Part shown: piece after piece, positions 17,347 through 30,200 of the stretch | Numbering within the stretch: position 1 is the first letter of the stretch | Layout of the letters: each line of letters starts with the position of its first letter | Assembly (NCBI GenBank): GCA_030374765.1 | Contig: JARGXX010000075.1 | Span: forward strand, 1,674,001-1,738,000 | DNA: 64,000 nucleotides | Source: Agarophyton chilense | Lineage: Eukaryota; Rhodophyta; Florideophyceae; Gracilariales; Gracilariaceae | Direction of reading: 5' to 3' | Program-made: the position numbers and the translations under genes | Notes under the pieces: model-generated | The model's input: the letters and a program-made list of their open reading frames with translations, nothing else | Told to the model about the DNA's origin: nothing | Databases searched by the model: none

Positions 17347-19431
17347 ATGTCACAACCAGCCTCCACTTCGAGGAAGGGCTCCATACGAGTGGCAAGGGGT
17401 ACAGCACGTGCTGGACCACGCTCGCGGATGTACGCCCCGGAGGAATTAATTGCTGATCAAACTGATATTGAAGCTCGTGGAGCGCCCTCAGCCGCTCCTG
17501 AACCTCAATTGGTCGCCCCTGCGGTACCAAAACCAATAGTTGACACACCGTCAGCGGTAAACCCAATCATTGAGTAAACTGAGTACCAAAACTTGGACTC
17601 GCGTTTGCACATTGCCAATATCGTTCATATTTCTCTGTTACAAGAGGTTACCGAACTTCATCGTACTGTGGATGACGCCAATATTCGGGATATTTTATGA
17701 GAAATTCGAGTCCTTCGAAGAGATGTTAACTCCATTTTGGAATGTCTGGGTGTTCCAGGAACTTTTAAAAAGGAATACGCAGACCACGTTGATGACGTCT
17801 GCGCAAACACACAACGACTCCAAGGTCGTTTGGACAAGCTTGAAGCGCCAATCCGATTGGATCAAGAAGTTGCCGCCGAGGCGGATGAAATTTCCAAGTC
17901 CGTTGATTCGATTGGATTCGAGAAGAAGCGAAGTCGTCGTCATTCCAAAAAAGAGGTACATTACAGTTCGGGTTCATATAGTTAAGATTCTAACCGCCAC
18001 TCTGCGGAATCATCCTCTGACTCTTCAGAAGAAGATAATCACCACCGAAATTCCCGGATGACACGTTCGAAGTCTATTCGCACAACTCAAGGAGTTATTC
18101 GCTCCCGCGGGAAGGGTCGATGTCACCTTGGATTGTAGGATCTGAAGCCGACGAATCCGTTATACTGGAAGCTACTTTCGTACAGTTACTATCGGCTGGA
18201 CGATTCCTCGTTGAGCCGCACACCCTAGGGCACTGGAAAAGTCAAGAACTGTATCAAAAGAATGGGTCTTACACTGCGTTCGCAGGATTTCACTGATGAA
18301 GATTCTATTCTAATACTTGACGTTCTTGCAAGATTCGTTCAGGACGCTGACATCCTCCCAATGGACGAGGCGCGAGCTTACATTGCCCTACCGTATTCCT
18401 TTATGGGAATGGCTGAAGATCAGCACAATTCAGTTCGAGGATCCTTGAGAGCCTCGAAAGGAGGAGTTACCTGTTGGCCCGAAGCCGCTCAATATCTTTT
18501 GAGGTCATACGCCACTGGTACCGAGAATCAAAATGCAACACTCGCTCTCCGCGATACGAAACAGAAGCTTGGTGAAACCGAAACAGTCTATTCAACTCGA
18601 TTGCCTAAGGCGTTTCCCCGTTGCGGTAACGTGTATTCCGCCTCCGAGCGGTGTAAAATGTTTGTTGATGGACTTGATCCTGCCATAAAAGCGCTTGTTG
18701 CGCGACGCCGTGAAGAAAAACGGAGGATGTCCTACTTGGAACTGGTACAGTACGCCCAAGCTGAGGTAGATTCACTCCGTGCCCGACAACCTACTGGACG
18801 TCGTCTGTCCAAGGTACTTCACGCCGAAGTGTCTTCACCGTCTCTTTCACTCTTAAACAGAGGAGTCGTTGGAACGGACCACGATAACGTCCAATTCACT
18901 TGGAATGATGATTATTCGATGGCCACTACGGACTTGCCAACTACTTCCGTTGAAACCTCTGAAGGCGATCTAGCCTTCTTTGGTGGCACAATAGTTACCG
19001 CAGCTCAACTCGCTCATGTGACAAACGCAATGCGTACAACCCGTCCTGGATGGGGGGAAACACAACCACACCCACGGACGGACGTGAATGTTCGCCCGCC
19101 GTTTAATGCGTTGAGTGCACCTATTTGTCTTCTCTGTTACCGACTCGGTCATATCGCGCCACGTTGCATGTTGACCTTGAGAGACATGCCGTCTGTTGTC
19201 ACTCAGTACGAGTCTGTATCGCCTATCGATCAAGCTCGGATTCTGAACTGGTCGTATCTCCGATCTAAAGCCAGTTTTGGACCGTGGACAACAGTCATAC
19301 CGTGTCCGGAAATCGAAATGTCGAACGCTGATCAGCAGACCAAGAACATCTTACCCAACAATGGGAATCCGTCAGTTTCCCCTGATGGAGGTCGACCGCT
19401 TGTTGCGGAAGCTTCGAACCTGAAAAACTAG
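17347..19431 (+). pseudogene. gag: Element B Gag remnant
   Basis: Similarity to the gag of A and D begins at ATG 17347 and ends at TAG 19429-19431. Several stops and frame changes break the first 900 bp (for example TAA at 17575-17577 and a TAG just before GGCACTGGAAAAGTC). The capsid part from 18262 on is open for 389 codons. A perfect CCHC knuckle, CLLCYRLGHIAPRC, is present near 19125-19170. It ends CTG AAA AAC TAG, so the slippery heptamer GAAAAAC (19422-19428) abuts the stop. Confidence 0.85.
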
Positions 19432-19454
19432 ACATGGGAGTCTCCCTGATGGAG
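19422..19454 (+). promoter_or_regulatory. Element B gag-pol frameshift signal (decayed)
   Basis: GAAAAAC at 19422-19428 is followed by TAG. Thirteen bases after the heptamer a hairpin with stem CTCC/GGAG (19442-19454) occupies the same place as in A and D. One base fewer than in A and D lies between the stop and pol, so pol now sits in the +1 frame. I read this as a post-insertion deletion, possibly in the 3' arm of the stem. Confidence 0.55.
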
Positions 19455-22400
19455 GAGCATCTTCCAAGTTGAGGTTGAAGACGCCCGAGGCGTCACCAGC
19501 TAACTCCCCGGTCACAATCCTTACCAGGAATATGGCTAAAACTGACATTGACTCGGAACACGTAGCTGTTTTACGTCCTCCATGGATATGGTTTAGGAAT
19601 CCCCGTACTCCGGATAGAATCCTTGTGATGGCCAAGCGTAGCTACAAGATCTATGCAGACCTTGGCCTGTCACACCAGTTCATGGTTAGACAGTTATCTG
19701 TTTTGGATACAGGAGCCGAAATAAATTTGATCAATTCTGGTATTATACCGTCCACACTTCGGAATAATATTTTCTATGGTCCAGGAAGGGATATCGCCGA
19801 TGCGATAAATAATCCGCTCCATACGATTGGAAAAATATCTCTCGCAGTGCGATTGGGTACCTATTTCGTTCAATTAGACTTTGTAGTCTGCAACTCCCTC
19901 GCTGCACCCGTGATACATTGTTGTGATTTTTGTGATCGATTTGTTGAAGCAATTCGTCCCAGAACGAGAACAGGTATGATGGATGACGGATCCACGATTC
20001 CTATCGTAAGGAAACCACTGAATCGGGCAACACAAAAGAAAGATCCGTTACCAGTTGTCCAGGAATCTTTTGACAAGGACCCCCGCTCAACGCGTCTCAA
20101 GGTTGCGAAATCGATTACGATGCCCCCAGAATCACAAGTATGGGTTACAGTGACATCCCAACATCATGGGCTACATATTGTGCAACTTTTGGCCTCTTTG
20201 TATACCAAGCATCAACTCGCTCTGGCAAATGGTCTGGTTCTAATCGAACCCGATACTCCTTTAAAGGTTCTCGTGGCCAACTTCCGTAAAACCAATCAAT
20301 GGTTAACGAAGAATCAAACACTGGACTCAGTACTTCCACACCCAACCGCTATCGTCCCGACGAAGATACCGGTTACCGATGTTCTCGCAGTCCTCGAACC
20401 TAAGGAGAGGGAGGAGGATGATGATGTTGACACTACACGTGTAGAGCCCGAGTTCCAATATTCGGATACACAACCGACACGACCGAAAGGGTTGGAACAG
20501 AAGGCTTTGCTGCCTGGTACAGATGATGTTGATCCTATGAAGGAGTTGGAAATTTTAGATCTGGAGCATGTCCCAGAAGCTCATCGTGAGAAGTTAAAAG
20601 AAATGTGGAAGGGATTTACCCGTATGTGGGATGGTTCCCTTGGAACAATAGGAATCACGTAACACCGTATTGAATTGCTTCCAAATACTCGACCGAACGC
20701 TCAGCACCCTTACAGGGCTGCACCGAAGGCTCGGCAAGAAGAGCAGACTCAGGTTGAGAAGATGATACGGGCAGGCTTTATAGAACCACCTCAACCGCTT
20801 TGGGCGTCACCTGTTGTCTTAGCTCCGAAAGCAGATGGATCGTGGCGATTTTGTATTGATTATCGACGCCTGAATTCAGGTACAGTGGAAGATGTATACC
20901 CGGTCCCTTGGATGGATAAATATATCGATTCGCTCGGAAACGCGACTGTATTCACCGCCCTTGATGCGAACTGGGGTTATTGGCAAGTTCCTGTTCGAAA
21001 ATAGGACCGTGATAAAACGGCTTTTGTCTGCCACCAAGGCTTGTTTCGGTTTAACCGAATGACGTTTGGCTTAACGAATGCCCCTGCAACATTCCAACGT
21101 GCGATAGATATCCTACTAGCCCGCTTCAAGTGGAAACCCATTTTGGTATATTTGGAAGATATCGTCGTATTCTCCGACAACATGGACGAGAATCTCTCCC
21201 ATGTTAAGGATGTTGTGAAAACACTGCGCGACGCAGGAATCACATTGAAGCTCAAGGAGTGCAAGTTCTTTACCGATTCGGTCAAATATCTTAGACATAA
21301 AATCCGACCCGGACGGCTGTCAACCGATGAAGTACGAGTAAAGTCCTTGAAGGAAGCGAAATGTACGACAAATCAAACAGAACTCAGATCATTTCTTGGC
21401 TCGTGTAATGTATATCGCAGGTTCGTTCCGAACTTCACTGATGTGGCAACTCCTCTAAATGAGCTCCTTCGGAAAGGAAGACCGGTTGAACTGGAACCAT
21501 TCCGAGACACACAAGCCTCTGCTTTCAATTCCCTTGTGGAAGCTGCGACTTCTCCGCCAATATTAGCGCTTCCCACCCTTGGGCTTCCATTTGAAATTGA
21601 TACGGATGCGAGCCAAGAGCAAGTTTGTTGTGCACTATTTCTGACCTCTACAGAAGGTGAACGACATCCAATAGGATGCTAGTCCCGCAGTCCGAACGTT
21701 CATGAACGTGATTACTCGGTCTCAGAGAAGGAGGGTCTCGCGGTCATTTGGGCACTAGGGACGCTCCGACCTTACCTTATGGGCAACCATTTCAAGGTAC
21801 ATACTCACCATTGAGCCCTCCGTTGGCTTATGGAAATAACCGAACCATCGCGACGCCTCATGCGTTGGTGCCTCCGATTGGCGGAGTTTGACTTCGGTAT
21901 TCTTTACAAGGAATGTACTCTGAACACGCAAGCAGATGAGTTATCCCGCTTGGGAACCTCTGCGGAGACAGAACCCATCGAAGATCTCGAGATTACCTGC
22001 TTTACAGTAGGAGAAGCTGATGGCAGCGCTGCAATGACATCGGATGACGTGTATGATGACATACTGGATGCCGAACCTTCAGAGCCCCTGACGGGTTCAT
22101 TCGTACCAAACAATCCTGAAGAGATGATCAGAGAACAACAAATAGATCCCTTTTGTACACAGATCCGTTCTCGCCTCAATGGAAGAGCAACAATTCCCTT
22201 TGGGACAGATGACCCGAGATATCTGGCTCGAAATGTCTAATCTAACCCCCAACTTGTGGTTTCCCATTCCTTACAGTAAATATTACTCAATCTTTCACAC
22301 TAGTCGAAGTTGAGTTCCAATCTTGGAGGAAGGAAATTGTACTTGACCCTTAGAAGGGATTTCTACTGGCCTGCCATTGCTTTTGACTGTTATGCCGTAC

Positions 22401-24229
22401 GCCGTTTTTGTACGGAGTGCGCGAAAAATGATGTGAAGTTACGTAAACACTGGAAGAAGTTGAACTTATTTCCCGCACGGGCTCTGTTGGTGATGACAAA
22501 CTGCTTTTCAAAGCTCGTCAGGGCAGTACCGCTTAAATGGATTACAGCTTATACTGTGGCACAGGCCTTTGTAACTCACTGGATCTTCTTCTACGGTCCA
22601 CCCGTACATATGATCTCAGATAATGGCTCATAGTTTACGTCAAAGTTCTTTCAAGACGTGTGTCAAATACTCGAAATAAGGAACCTGTTTGCTACAACCT
22701 ACCATCCTCAAACGAATGGTCAAGTTGAACGATTTAATTTTACATTGCTGAACGCGTTACGACCTCATGTCGCGGATCACTCCAGGCAATGGGATTTGTA
22801 CACCGACGCGGTAACGTATGCTTATAACACCCAGGTGCATCGGGTTACCTCACTGTCACCATTTGAGTTGGTATTATCACGCACCCCACCATTGGTAGCT
22901 ATTCAGGCTCAACCGACGCTCTTAGCGTTCCCCTCACCGAAGTTATATCGAGAATATTGGAAGGAATGGTTGAAAACAATGGTGCCAAATGCCCAGAAAG
23001 CAATAAACAAGGTCCAAGCCTCTTATAAGCACAATTTCGATGATGGAATCCGCAAGCCTTTACCTCAGATAGCGGTTAACGATTTCGTATTCGTATGTAA
23101 GGAATACTACAATCCGGAAAACGATAAACGGCACAAACTCTCACCGATTGCTGACGGACCTTACCGAGTCATCTCAATCGATGAGACCACAGTGGTATTG
23201 GAAGTTGACAAACAGCACGAACGGTTTTCTCTTGAAAGAGTGACCAGAGCCCTACCGTTAACAACAGAAGTCTTACTACAACCGATTACCTTTCGCGGTA
23301 ATGGGCAATCCTGAACGGAAATGCAGAAGCGTTCAAGAGAAGAAGATCGCCATTGCGAAGAAAGATGAAGGAAGTTCATGAATCGAACCCGTTTTATACT
23401 GCTGCAAAGAAGAGATCACATGAACTGTACAGCACAACGCTGTGAAACAGTGGCGAACTGCACAGTATTACACCGCAACGTTATACCACACACGCCTAAG
23501 CCGCAAACCGTCATCAAACGCATCTTTGACTTGACAGTGCAGAAAAGATACCCCGGACGGTATGGTACTTTACAACCTCGCTGATACACAGTGTCGTGGC
23601 ACGGCGCATGTTTACGGCAAGCCAATGAGAGTCGCTCTGACCCTTTGCGTGTTCCGCCGCCCTGCACAGGGAGTGTGAAGCACGAGATTCCCCGCCATGA
23701 TGGATCTGTCAGTCGCAAACGGCATTCCGCTGTTTCGTGGAAGATACCGCTTATCGGTTTGAAGTCCAATCCCCGCGGACCTATTCTGTATTAACTCGAA
23801 TCTACGAGAGCTTCACTAAGAACCTGGAGGTGATCGACTTGGTCGCTTATAGCGAAAGCTACAATTATGCCCTCACCATTGTTCCCAACGAAGTCGCGAG
23901 TGATCCGAACACGTTCCGAAGTTGGAATCCCTCACTTGAGGCTCGCTCCTAAAACCTTTTGAGTCCTACAAATGATCTCTAGGCCCGAATACGTCATGAA
24001 GACAGAAATACCCAGGGTATACCCACAGGAGTTTGTGGTGGATCATTTTGTTCGTTACGAAATCACTCCAACTGGAGACTACCGTTTTAAAAACGGATGG
24101 TATGGATACAATCCTGCCATGTACACTTGGGAACCTGTTGCACACTTACCGAGGTCCAAAAATATATTTTATCACCAAAGAATCGGTACACCGTTACCTC
24201 CAAACTTGGTTTGTGCTCAAGTTGGGTAA
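19432..24229 (+). pseudogene. pol: Element B Pol remnant (protease to chromodomain)
   Basis: The order matches A: protease LDTGAEINL (about 19705), RT blocks FCIDYRRLNSG, FGLTNAPATFQ and VYLEDIVVF (the catalytic YLDD is degraded to YLED), RNase H IDTDASQEQVCCALF, integrase, and chromodomain FVVDHFVRYEI...KNGWYGYNPAMYTWEP ending at 24229. In-frame stops include TAA 20660-20662, TAG near 21002 and TAG near 21680. Integrase has lost about two dozen residues at about 22485, including the first catalytic Asp, while LISDNGS-type and NGQVERFN motifs survive. Clearly non-functional. Confidence 0.88.
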
Positions 24230-24235
24230 ACCGAA

Positions 24236-24330
24236 ACGGTGATGAAGTAAAGAAGTCGAGATGTCGAAGATGTCAAAGAAATCAAGAAGTAGAAGAAGTC
24301 GAGAAGCACAGAAGTTATTATGACAAGATG
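24236..24330 (+). repeat. Element B purine-rich spacer between pol and antisense ORF
   Basis: This is a GAAG/AAGTCGAGA-type irregular purine-rich tract between the chromodomain end and the 3' end of the antisense ORF. It sits where C and D have purine-rich tandem repeats. Confidence 0.55.
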
Positions 24331-24395
24331 ATGTTAACAACTACTCAAGTCACCTATCCACTAGACGGTGGTCAGTCTATCTTCCTTTGGGACAA

Positions 24396-25032
24396 CTATG
24401 CCCCAGTCGAAGGACCAGCCCCACCACTTTGGGAGGCACCAGCATTTGGATCATAGCTCTGCGCCGCAATGGCTAGAAGCTCTCCCATATCAAATATATT
24501 GAGAGGGACTTCCCCACCAATGGATTGGAGATGAAGGGGCATCGCCGCAACTTGCGGATCAACCGAAATCGGTGCAAGCGTCGTAAAGCTCCAACCCGCC
24601 CGAGCATCCGTATCGCCACTCGGACCGGCTACTCCCATAGGAACGGTCCCTTCAGAGGCGATAACATCCTCGATATTTACGTTTGGATCATCGGTATCGA
24701 TGGTAAATGGAGCGGTTTCAGAGTATACCAATTCAGTTGGATATCCTACTGGGATGCCCCCAGTCAGTTAGCGCAACGCCCCCGCATGGGCAGCGATTGT
24801 AACCACACCCTCCCATGGGTCGTAGTACACAAAATCAGCCGCACTTGGATGCAGGCGTCCCGGAGACCGATCATACGGAGAGGCTTGTCCGCGAGCGCGG
24901 CTCAAAGGAGGCACAGCTTCCCAATCAACACTGTCGATGACACTCAGAAAGTAATGAGTTTCACGACAATTCTCGTCAGAGCCCCAAGCTGGGTAGAGAT
25001 TAAGTGCTCGAATTGTTTACCGAAGAGCCCTC
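24396..25032 (-). pseudogene. Element B antisense ORF (aORF), C-terminal part, truncated by element C
   Basis: Reading leftward from 25032, opposite to B's own genes, one frame shows the blocks VIDSVDWEAVP, DRSPGRLHPSADFVYYDPW and GGIPVGYP. These align with the antisense ORFs of C and D. The C-terminus LQSIGGEVPL...DMGELLAIA matches their closing block. In-frame TAA codons at 25019-25017 and 24770-24768 break it. The N-terminal half is missing, because the sequence is cut by the LTR of element C at 25033. Function unknown. Confidence 0.7.
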
Positions 25033-25748
25033 TGTAGTATCCGCTCTAACGGAGAGAGCAGACACCTGCGACAGCGTTCGGACTGCCGATGGGTCCCTTG
25101 CGGCGAAGGAAAAGGGGTGGTAGAGCTACAACACCAGCGAGCTGGAAGTAGGGTGTAAGGCCACTACTCGCCAGCGAGGGTGAGCAGTGCAACTGTAGAA
25201 CGTTGATGGAACGTAGGTACGAGACGGCTCGTGACGTGGTTGGGGGCTAACTATCTATTATAGCTCGTCCGGATCTCCGGTTAAGGAATCCTAAGCGAGG
25301 AACAGAATACTCATGACGCCCATGTTGTCTCCTTTACTTGGAGTCGGCGCTCACCTCTGGTACACTATATACTGTATACCAGGGTGAGTGCCCAAATAAA
25401 AATAAAAACAAAACCCAGTGGTCAGCCACTTAGCCAAACCACTGTATGGGTATGGTCCCTAATGGACGTCTACCTACAAAGTGTAGTAAAGCCCTCCACG
25501 TGGATCGCCACTACATGCGCCGTTGCCAATATGGCATTTCCCTAGAAAGGGTCGCAACTATGCGCGCGCCGTGGTAAGCCACTCGACCCATGACGCCACG
25601 TGTTCCACTAAGACATTCCGCCTCTAGGCATCCTATGCAGGATGCCGCTTCATACCACAATGTTGATGAAAACACTCGCTTATGAGTTCCAACCGCGACT
25701 TCGCGAAAAACCAACCTATCGGATTCCCCGACGTAGTAGAACACTACA
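25033..25748 (-). repeat. Element C 3' LTR (716 bp)
   Basis: It matches 34492-35157 from TGTAGTATCCGCTC to ACTACA and contains about 50 bp (around 25525-25590) that are absent from the other copy. Confidence 0.9.
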
Positions 25749-25764
25749 AACCCCCCTCGTTAAG
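25749..25764 (-). promoter_or_regulatory. Element C polypurine tract
   Basis: On the minus strand CTTAACGAGGGGGGTT ends directly at the 3' LTR. Confidence 0.8.
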
Positions 25765-25772
25765 CGCGAACC

Positions 25773-26975
25773 ATGGGGGATGCAAGAAGCGTTTATACGC
25801 AGTCGGACCGGTGTTCCGGGTACTCATCGTCATCACGAATTCCTCGCCGCCCGACCAACTCTTATAGTTCTCAACAGCATTCTGTTCCTCACCGCTCTTC
25901 AGCTCGATCTCTCGCGATGGATCCGAACGCCGGGTCCGACCCGTCCCAGCCCTCCTCTGAGGATGTGCCTTCTGGGGCTCCGTCCAACACTGCTGGTTCT
26001 GCGTCGCAGCCTTCTGCTCAACTCGGTCCATACCGTTCGTTCCCCACACCGTACACAGGATTCCGGTCGGTACCGTTACCTCAGCCAACCGTGGCTCCGA
26101 TGCCGAACGCGGCTTACGTCGCCTCTGCTGGTGTGATTAGAGCTCCTTCTCGTCGTGCTCAGCGGAGCTACCCGCACCTTGCGGATTCCTATGGACGAGA
26201 TCCTCTCGACAACGTTGAACTTTTCGCGCAAGCGCCCTGGTTTGATCCAGTTGCTATCCGCGATGACGCGTTGGTACAGCAGTATGTATACGGTGGGTAC
26301 TTCCCTGACGGTATTCCGAAACACGCGATTTACAGCGACGACTGGACGAGCCATATTGCTTTGCCAGACAACGCGATTGTGCGATATTCAACGGATACCT
26401 TGTCCTGGGATCCCGTGCGAACCATGCCGACTTCCTCCATCTTGTGGATTTGATCGACAGTGTCGATTGGTCTGGAGTGCCAGCTGATCAATCCGCTCGC
26501 GGAACCCGTGCAAGACACTACGACCATTCCCCTGGACGAACAGCAAGTGCTGGAGATTTCGTTTGGTACGACCCCTGGACGCGCCAGTTGATCACCTCCG
26601 AGCAGGCCCGCTTTCTTCGGGAGAACCCGCGTGACATGACACCGAACCAGCTTACTGGATACGTGTACGATGTTACTCCATCCCAGAACGGAGAGGAATC
26701 CGTATGAGGAAGCGCCAGGAGCTGAGGCTGAACTCGGCTACGAGCACGAGCCAGAGCTGGCAAGCGTAGCGACTTCCGTCGATCAATCCGCAGCGGCGGG
26801 AGTTGCTCAAGAGTACTCTCATGGGTTTACCCAACAACCGAGTGCAGTGCTGGTCGAAGATCCAGGCTTGGATCCGCTGAGGCAATTCCTCTTAGATGCG
26901 GGCTTTCCCGTGGACCAAGTTGAGGGTGATCGCGCACAGCTTCTTACGAACCTGCTTGCTCGCACGTCTCTTTGA
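25773..26975 (+). pseudogene. Element C antisense ORF (aORF), best preserved N-terminal half
   Basis: This runs opposite to C's gag-pol, beginning 25 bp inside the 3' LTR. ATGs occur at 25773 and 25917 (MDPNAGS...). The first frame is open to TGA 26451-26453. The second (from about 26444) runs to TGA 26705-26707 and the third to 26975, so two indels split an ancestral ORF of about 400 codons. Blocks shared with D are Y-GF-S-PLP (about residues 95-105 from the first ATG), SYPHLADSYGRD...LFAQAPWFDP, DSVDW--VP--QS-RG, DHSPGRTASAGDFVWYDPW and the C-terminal LRQFLLDAGF...LLTNLLAR. I recognise no domain. Location and homology suggest an accessory protein of the element, perhaps expressed from an antisense promoter in the 3' LTR (inference). 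Confidence 0.75.
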
Positions 26976-27090
26976 TAATCCTAGAAAATACTCCTAGTCA
27001 ACACCCTTGCGGGGGTATCTTGATACCAATAAACTCCGGTGACTTCGTGTCTTCACGTTCTCTTCTTATCTTCTAGTCTTCATCTCTTCT

Positions 27091-27190
27091 CGCTTCTCGA
27101 GTTCTTAACTTCTTCTTCTCGCGTCTCGAGTTTCATACTTCCCTTCTCGCTTCTCGAGTTTCATACTTCCCTTCTCGCTTCTCGAGTTTG
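27091..27190 (-). repeat. Element C ~28-bp tandem repeats between pol and antisense ORF
   Basis: About four copies of a 28-29-bp unit marked by CTCGAG at 27096, 27125, 27153 and 27181, for example TTTCATACTTCCCTTCTCGC then TTCTCGAG. On the pol strand the unit is purine-rich (GAAGCGAGAAGGGAAG). It fills the gap between the convergent ends of pol and the antisense ORF. Confidence 0.85.
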
Positions 27191-27231
27191 TCATAGGTGA
27201 TAATCAGTAAATGTTCTTTGCTTGCGTGTCT

Positions 27232-30200
27232 TCACGTTTCCTCTTCATGATTTCTTGTTTTCTTCTCGCCTTTCGAGTTTTTACTACCTTTGTAGCCCAT
27301 ACTTAAAAATGGGATGTGCCCATGAGCCCGAATATCGAGGATTCGATCTCCCTTCAGGAGTGGTAATCGCATGCGTCGATGATATTGCACGAGCTGCGAA
27401 CGGAGGATATGAGCTATAGGTTCCCACGTATCCGCTTCCGGAGGAAAACCGTACCAACGGACTCGATACAGTAGTTCTCTAGTATCTTCATGCTCGCCAT
27501 GTTCACATATGCGATCCATAACATATTCCTGGGCGTTTCCCAATGCTTTCGCTGTTGGCGCGAGACTTCTGTTAACAGGTATGAAATGCCTAAGGGCTGA
27601 CCCAAGCGTCTCTGTGGTAGCAGTCTCAGCGTCGCTAAACGTTCGCTCGTCGACTAACTGTCGTTCTGCCCGCAGGGGCAGTGTACTCATTCCTTGAGAA
27701 CCTTTCTCAGATAAAGAGTTATCCTGTTTTCCAGGTTCCATAGAAGCGTACTTCTTACTACTTTTCAATTCCATTCGTGGATGAACTTCCTTCGGTTTAT
27801 CCGATTCTGACCGCTGCTCGGTGGACGATGGTGCTTGCACCACGACAGGAGGCGATACCTCTTCTTCTTCCTGCCCACGAGGGATGGGAGCAGATTTCGG
27901 CAGAACAGCGAGTGGGGCTTCACCTGACGGTTCAGCCTGAAGCGGCAACGGCGCGTTTTTGCGTGCCCTCGTTTCCAAGTCCTTGGGGCCAAAGTCGTAA
28001 AACATCTCTCCTGCTTTCAGGTTCCATTTCTGTCCTTACGGGTGTGCGCGTGCCACGGGGCATATCCTGATACTTCGGAAGCTGTCCGTGATTGGCGTAC
28101 GCAACCGCCGGCGGTGGGGGTTCAGGAGTTTTCTCCTCCGCTCGAGCCATTGGTGGCGGTTCACTCTCCCCAGAGTCACTTGGACTTTTGCCTTGACGTT
28201 CCGTCGCACTTGCCTCCTTAGTTCTACCAAATACCTGGATTTCCACTTGCGGGTCAGGCACGACTTAAACGCCATCGCCTGATACACGTTCAACGTCCTC
28301 ACCTGTCTTGATGACCACTGTGTCTTCATTGAGGTCCACCACTTTGAAGGGTCCAGCCGCTATCGGCAACAACTTATGAGGAGATTCTTCCTGTTTGTCA
28401 GGTCTTTCGACTCGCACGAAGACGTGACCTCCTACTCGGACTGGCGTATTTCTTCTTCGCCTTCTAGCGTCATAGTTTCGCTTATAGCGAGCTTGCGTCT
28501 TTGATAACTCCTTAGCGGCTTCTTCCGCTCTGGGCTTCAGGTCATTCCTCCATTTTAGATGGTACTTAGCCGGGGTCGGTGCGTCCAATCCTGTCTTGTC
28601 GTCGAGCAAAACCGCTAAAGCCGGAGGGTTACGTGAGAGCACGAGGTCGAACGGTGCCGTCTTTATAGAGGAATGCATTTGCGTATTGTACGCGTAGCAC
28701 AGAGTATCTGTAAACTTGTCCCATTCTTTTGGGTGGTCCTCGATGGAGTGTCGTAGTGCTGCTATAAGCGTGCGGTTGAAACGCTCCACGTGACCGTTGC
28801 ATTGCGGATGATAGGTCGTGGTAAACACGTTTCGAATGCCCATAATGCGGCAAACATTCTGAAAGAACTTCGCAACGAATTGCTTCCCATTATCTGATAA
28901 CAGAACTTTTGGTGGTCCGTATATAAATACCCAGAGTTTGATAAACGCCTGTGTGATTACGGCTGCGGTTATCCGCTTCAGCGGCACAGTCCGCACTAGC
29001 TTCGAGAAGCGGTCGGTGATTACCAATAGGTAGCGATAACCTCGCCTTGAGCGAATCAATTCCCCTAGTATGTCGATACTGACGTATTGTAAAGGCGCTT
29101 TCGCCTGAAATAACGTCATCGATTTCCGCTTCCTGTAAAGCCTCACGCGATTCTTCGCACATGCTGTACACAAACTCACTGTAGCATGGCAGTCCATTGC
29201 CAAAGTACGCCAGTAAAAATATCTTCTTAGAGTCATGAACAACTTCGTTCTTCCTAAATGACCAGACAGCCTGCTGTAGTGTGCCGGATGGTGTATTCGA
29301 CTCTTAAAGACGTGTGGAATCACGATTTGATCGTGTTTTTCGACATGTCTTAACATTATTCTTCGAGAATCGAGTGAAAAGTGGAGCTCCTCCCCCCCGT
29401 TAAGACGAGAGCGTATCGACGCACAAAACGCATCGGCTTGTTGCTCATTGAGGAGCTCAGTGCACAAGATTCGCTCGAGTTGAACTGAAGGCTCAGTGTC
29501 TGCTAATGCAAGGAACGGGTCTGCATCCAAATAATCATCAAGGGTCTTTTGTTCCTCTTCTTCAAAAGGTGGTGAATGGGTCTCCGTGTAGAAGCAAGGT
29601 ATCTCTTCATCGATTTCGCCTTGGGTTTCGCCCAGTGTTTTGAGTCGCGATAGCGCGTCAGCTTGGACATCGGCCAATCCCTTCTTATACTTCACTTCGA
29701 AATCGAATTCAGAAAGGCGTAAGCGCCATCGTGTGAGACGACCAGACGGGTCTGTAATGGACAGTAACCATCGTAGAGACGAATGATCCGTGTTGACGGT
29801 AAAACGTTCTCCTTGGAGATACGGTCGCAATGTGGTTAGAGCCCAAACGACTGCAAGGCATTCCTTTTCTGAAACTGAATACTTCTTCTCAGCTGCGTTC
29901 AGCGATCTTGACCAGTAACCAATGGGTTTGCGTTCACCATCAGGGTGTGTTTGAAAAAGGGCACACCCTACTTGGTACTCGCTAGAGTCGGTATCCACTG
30001 AGTATGGAAGGTTGGGGATGGGCAGCGCCAAGACTGGGGCTGTAATAATCTTTGTCTTCGGCGTGTCGAACGCTTCAACTTCAGCTTGTCTGAATTGGTC
30101 CAGCTGTACTGGTTGTCCTTTACGCAGCTTTGAGTTGAGCGGTGCCGCTATATGTGAGTATTGAGGCACGAATCGTCGGTAGACGTTGCACAAGCCTAGG

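Larger units (their letters stand above)
16975..25032 (+). mobile_element. Element B: old, decayed Ty3/gypsy chromodomain element (right part)
   Basis: This plus-strand element has a 5' LTR tail to 17185, a primer-binding site at 17188, a gag remnant at 17347-19431, a pol remnant at 19432-24229, and an antisense ORF remnant (24396-25032, -) that is cut by the LTR of element C at 25033. No 3' LTR was found. Stops and indels are scattered throughout and often look like TGG or CAG/GAA codons turned into stops. Base composition is more AT-rich than in A or D, consistent with age. Confidence 0.88.

Noticed and set aside
24525..25037. 170-codon plus-strand frame in element B
   Set aside because: It is the reverse of the aORF remnant; only the minus-strand reading has homology to C and D.
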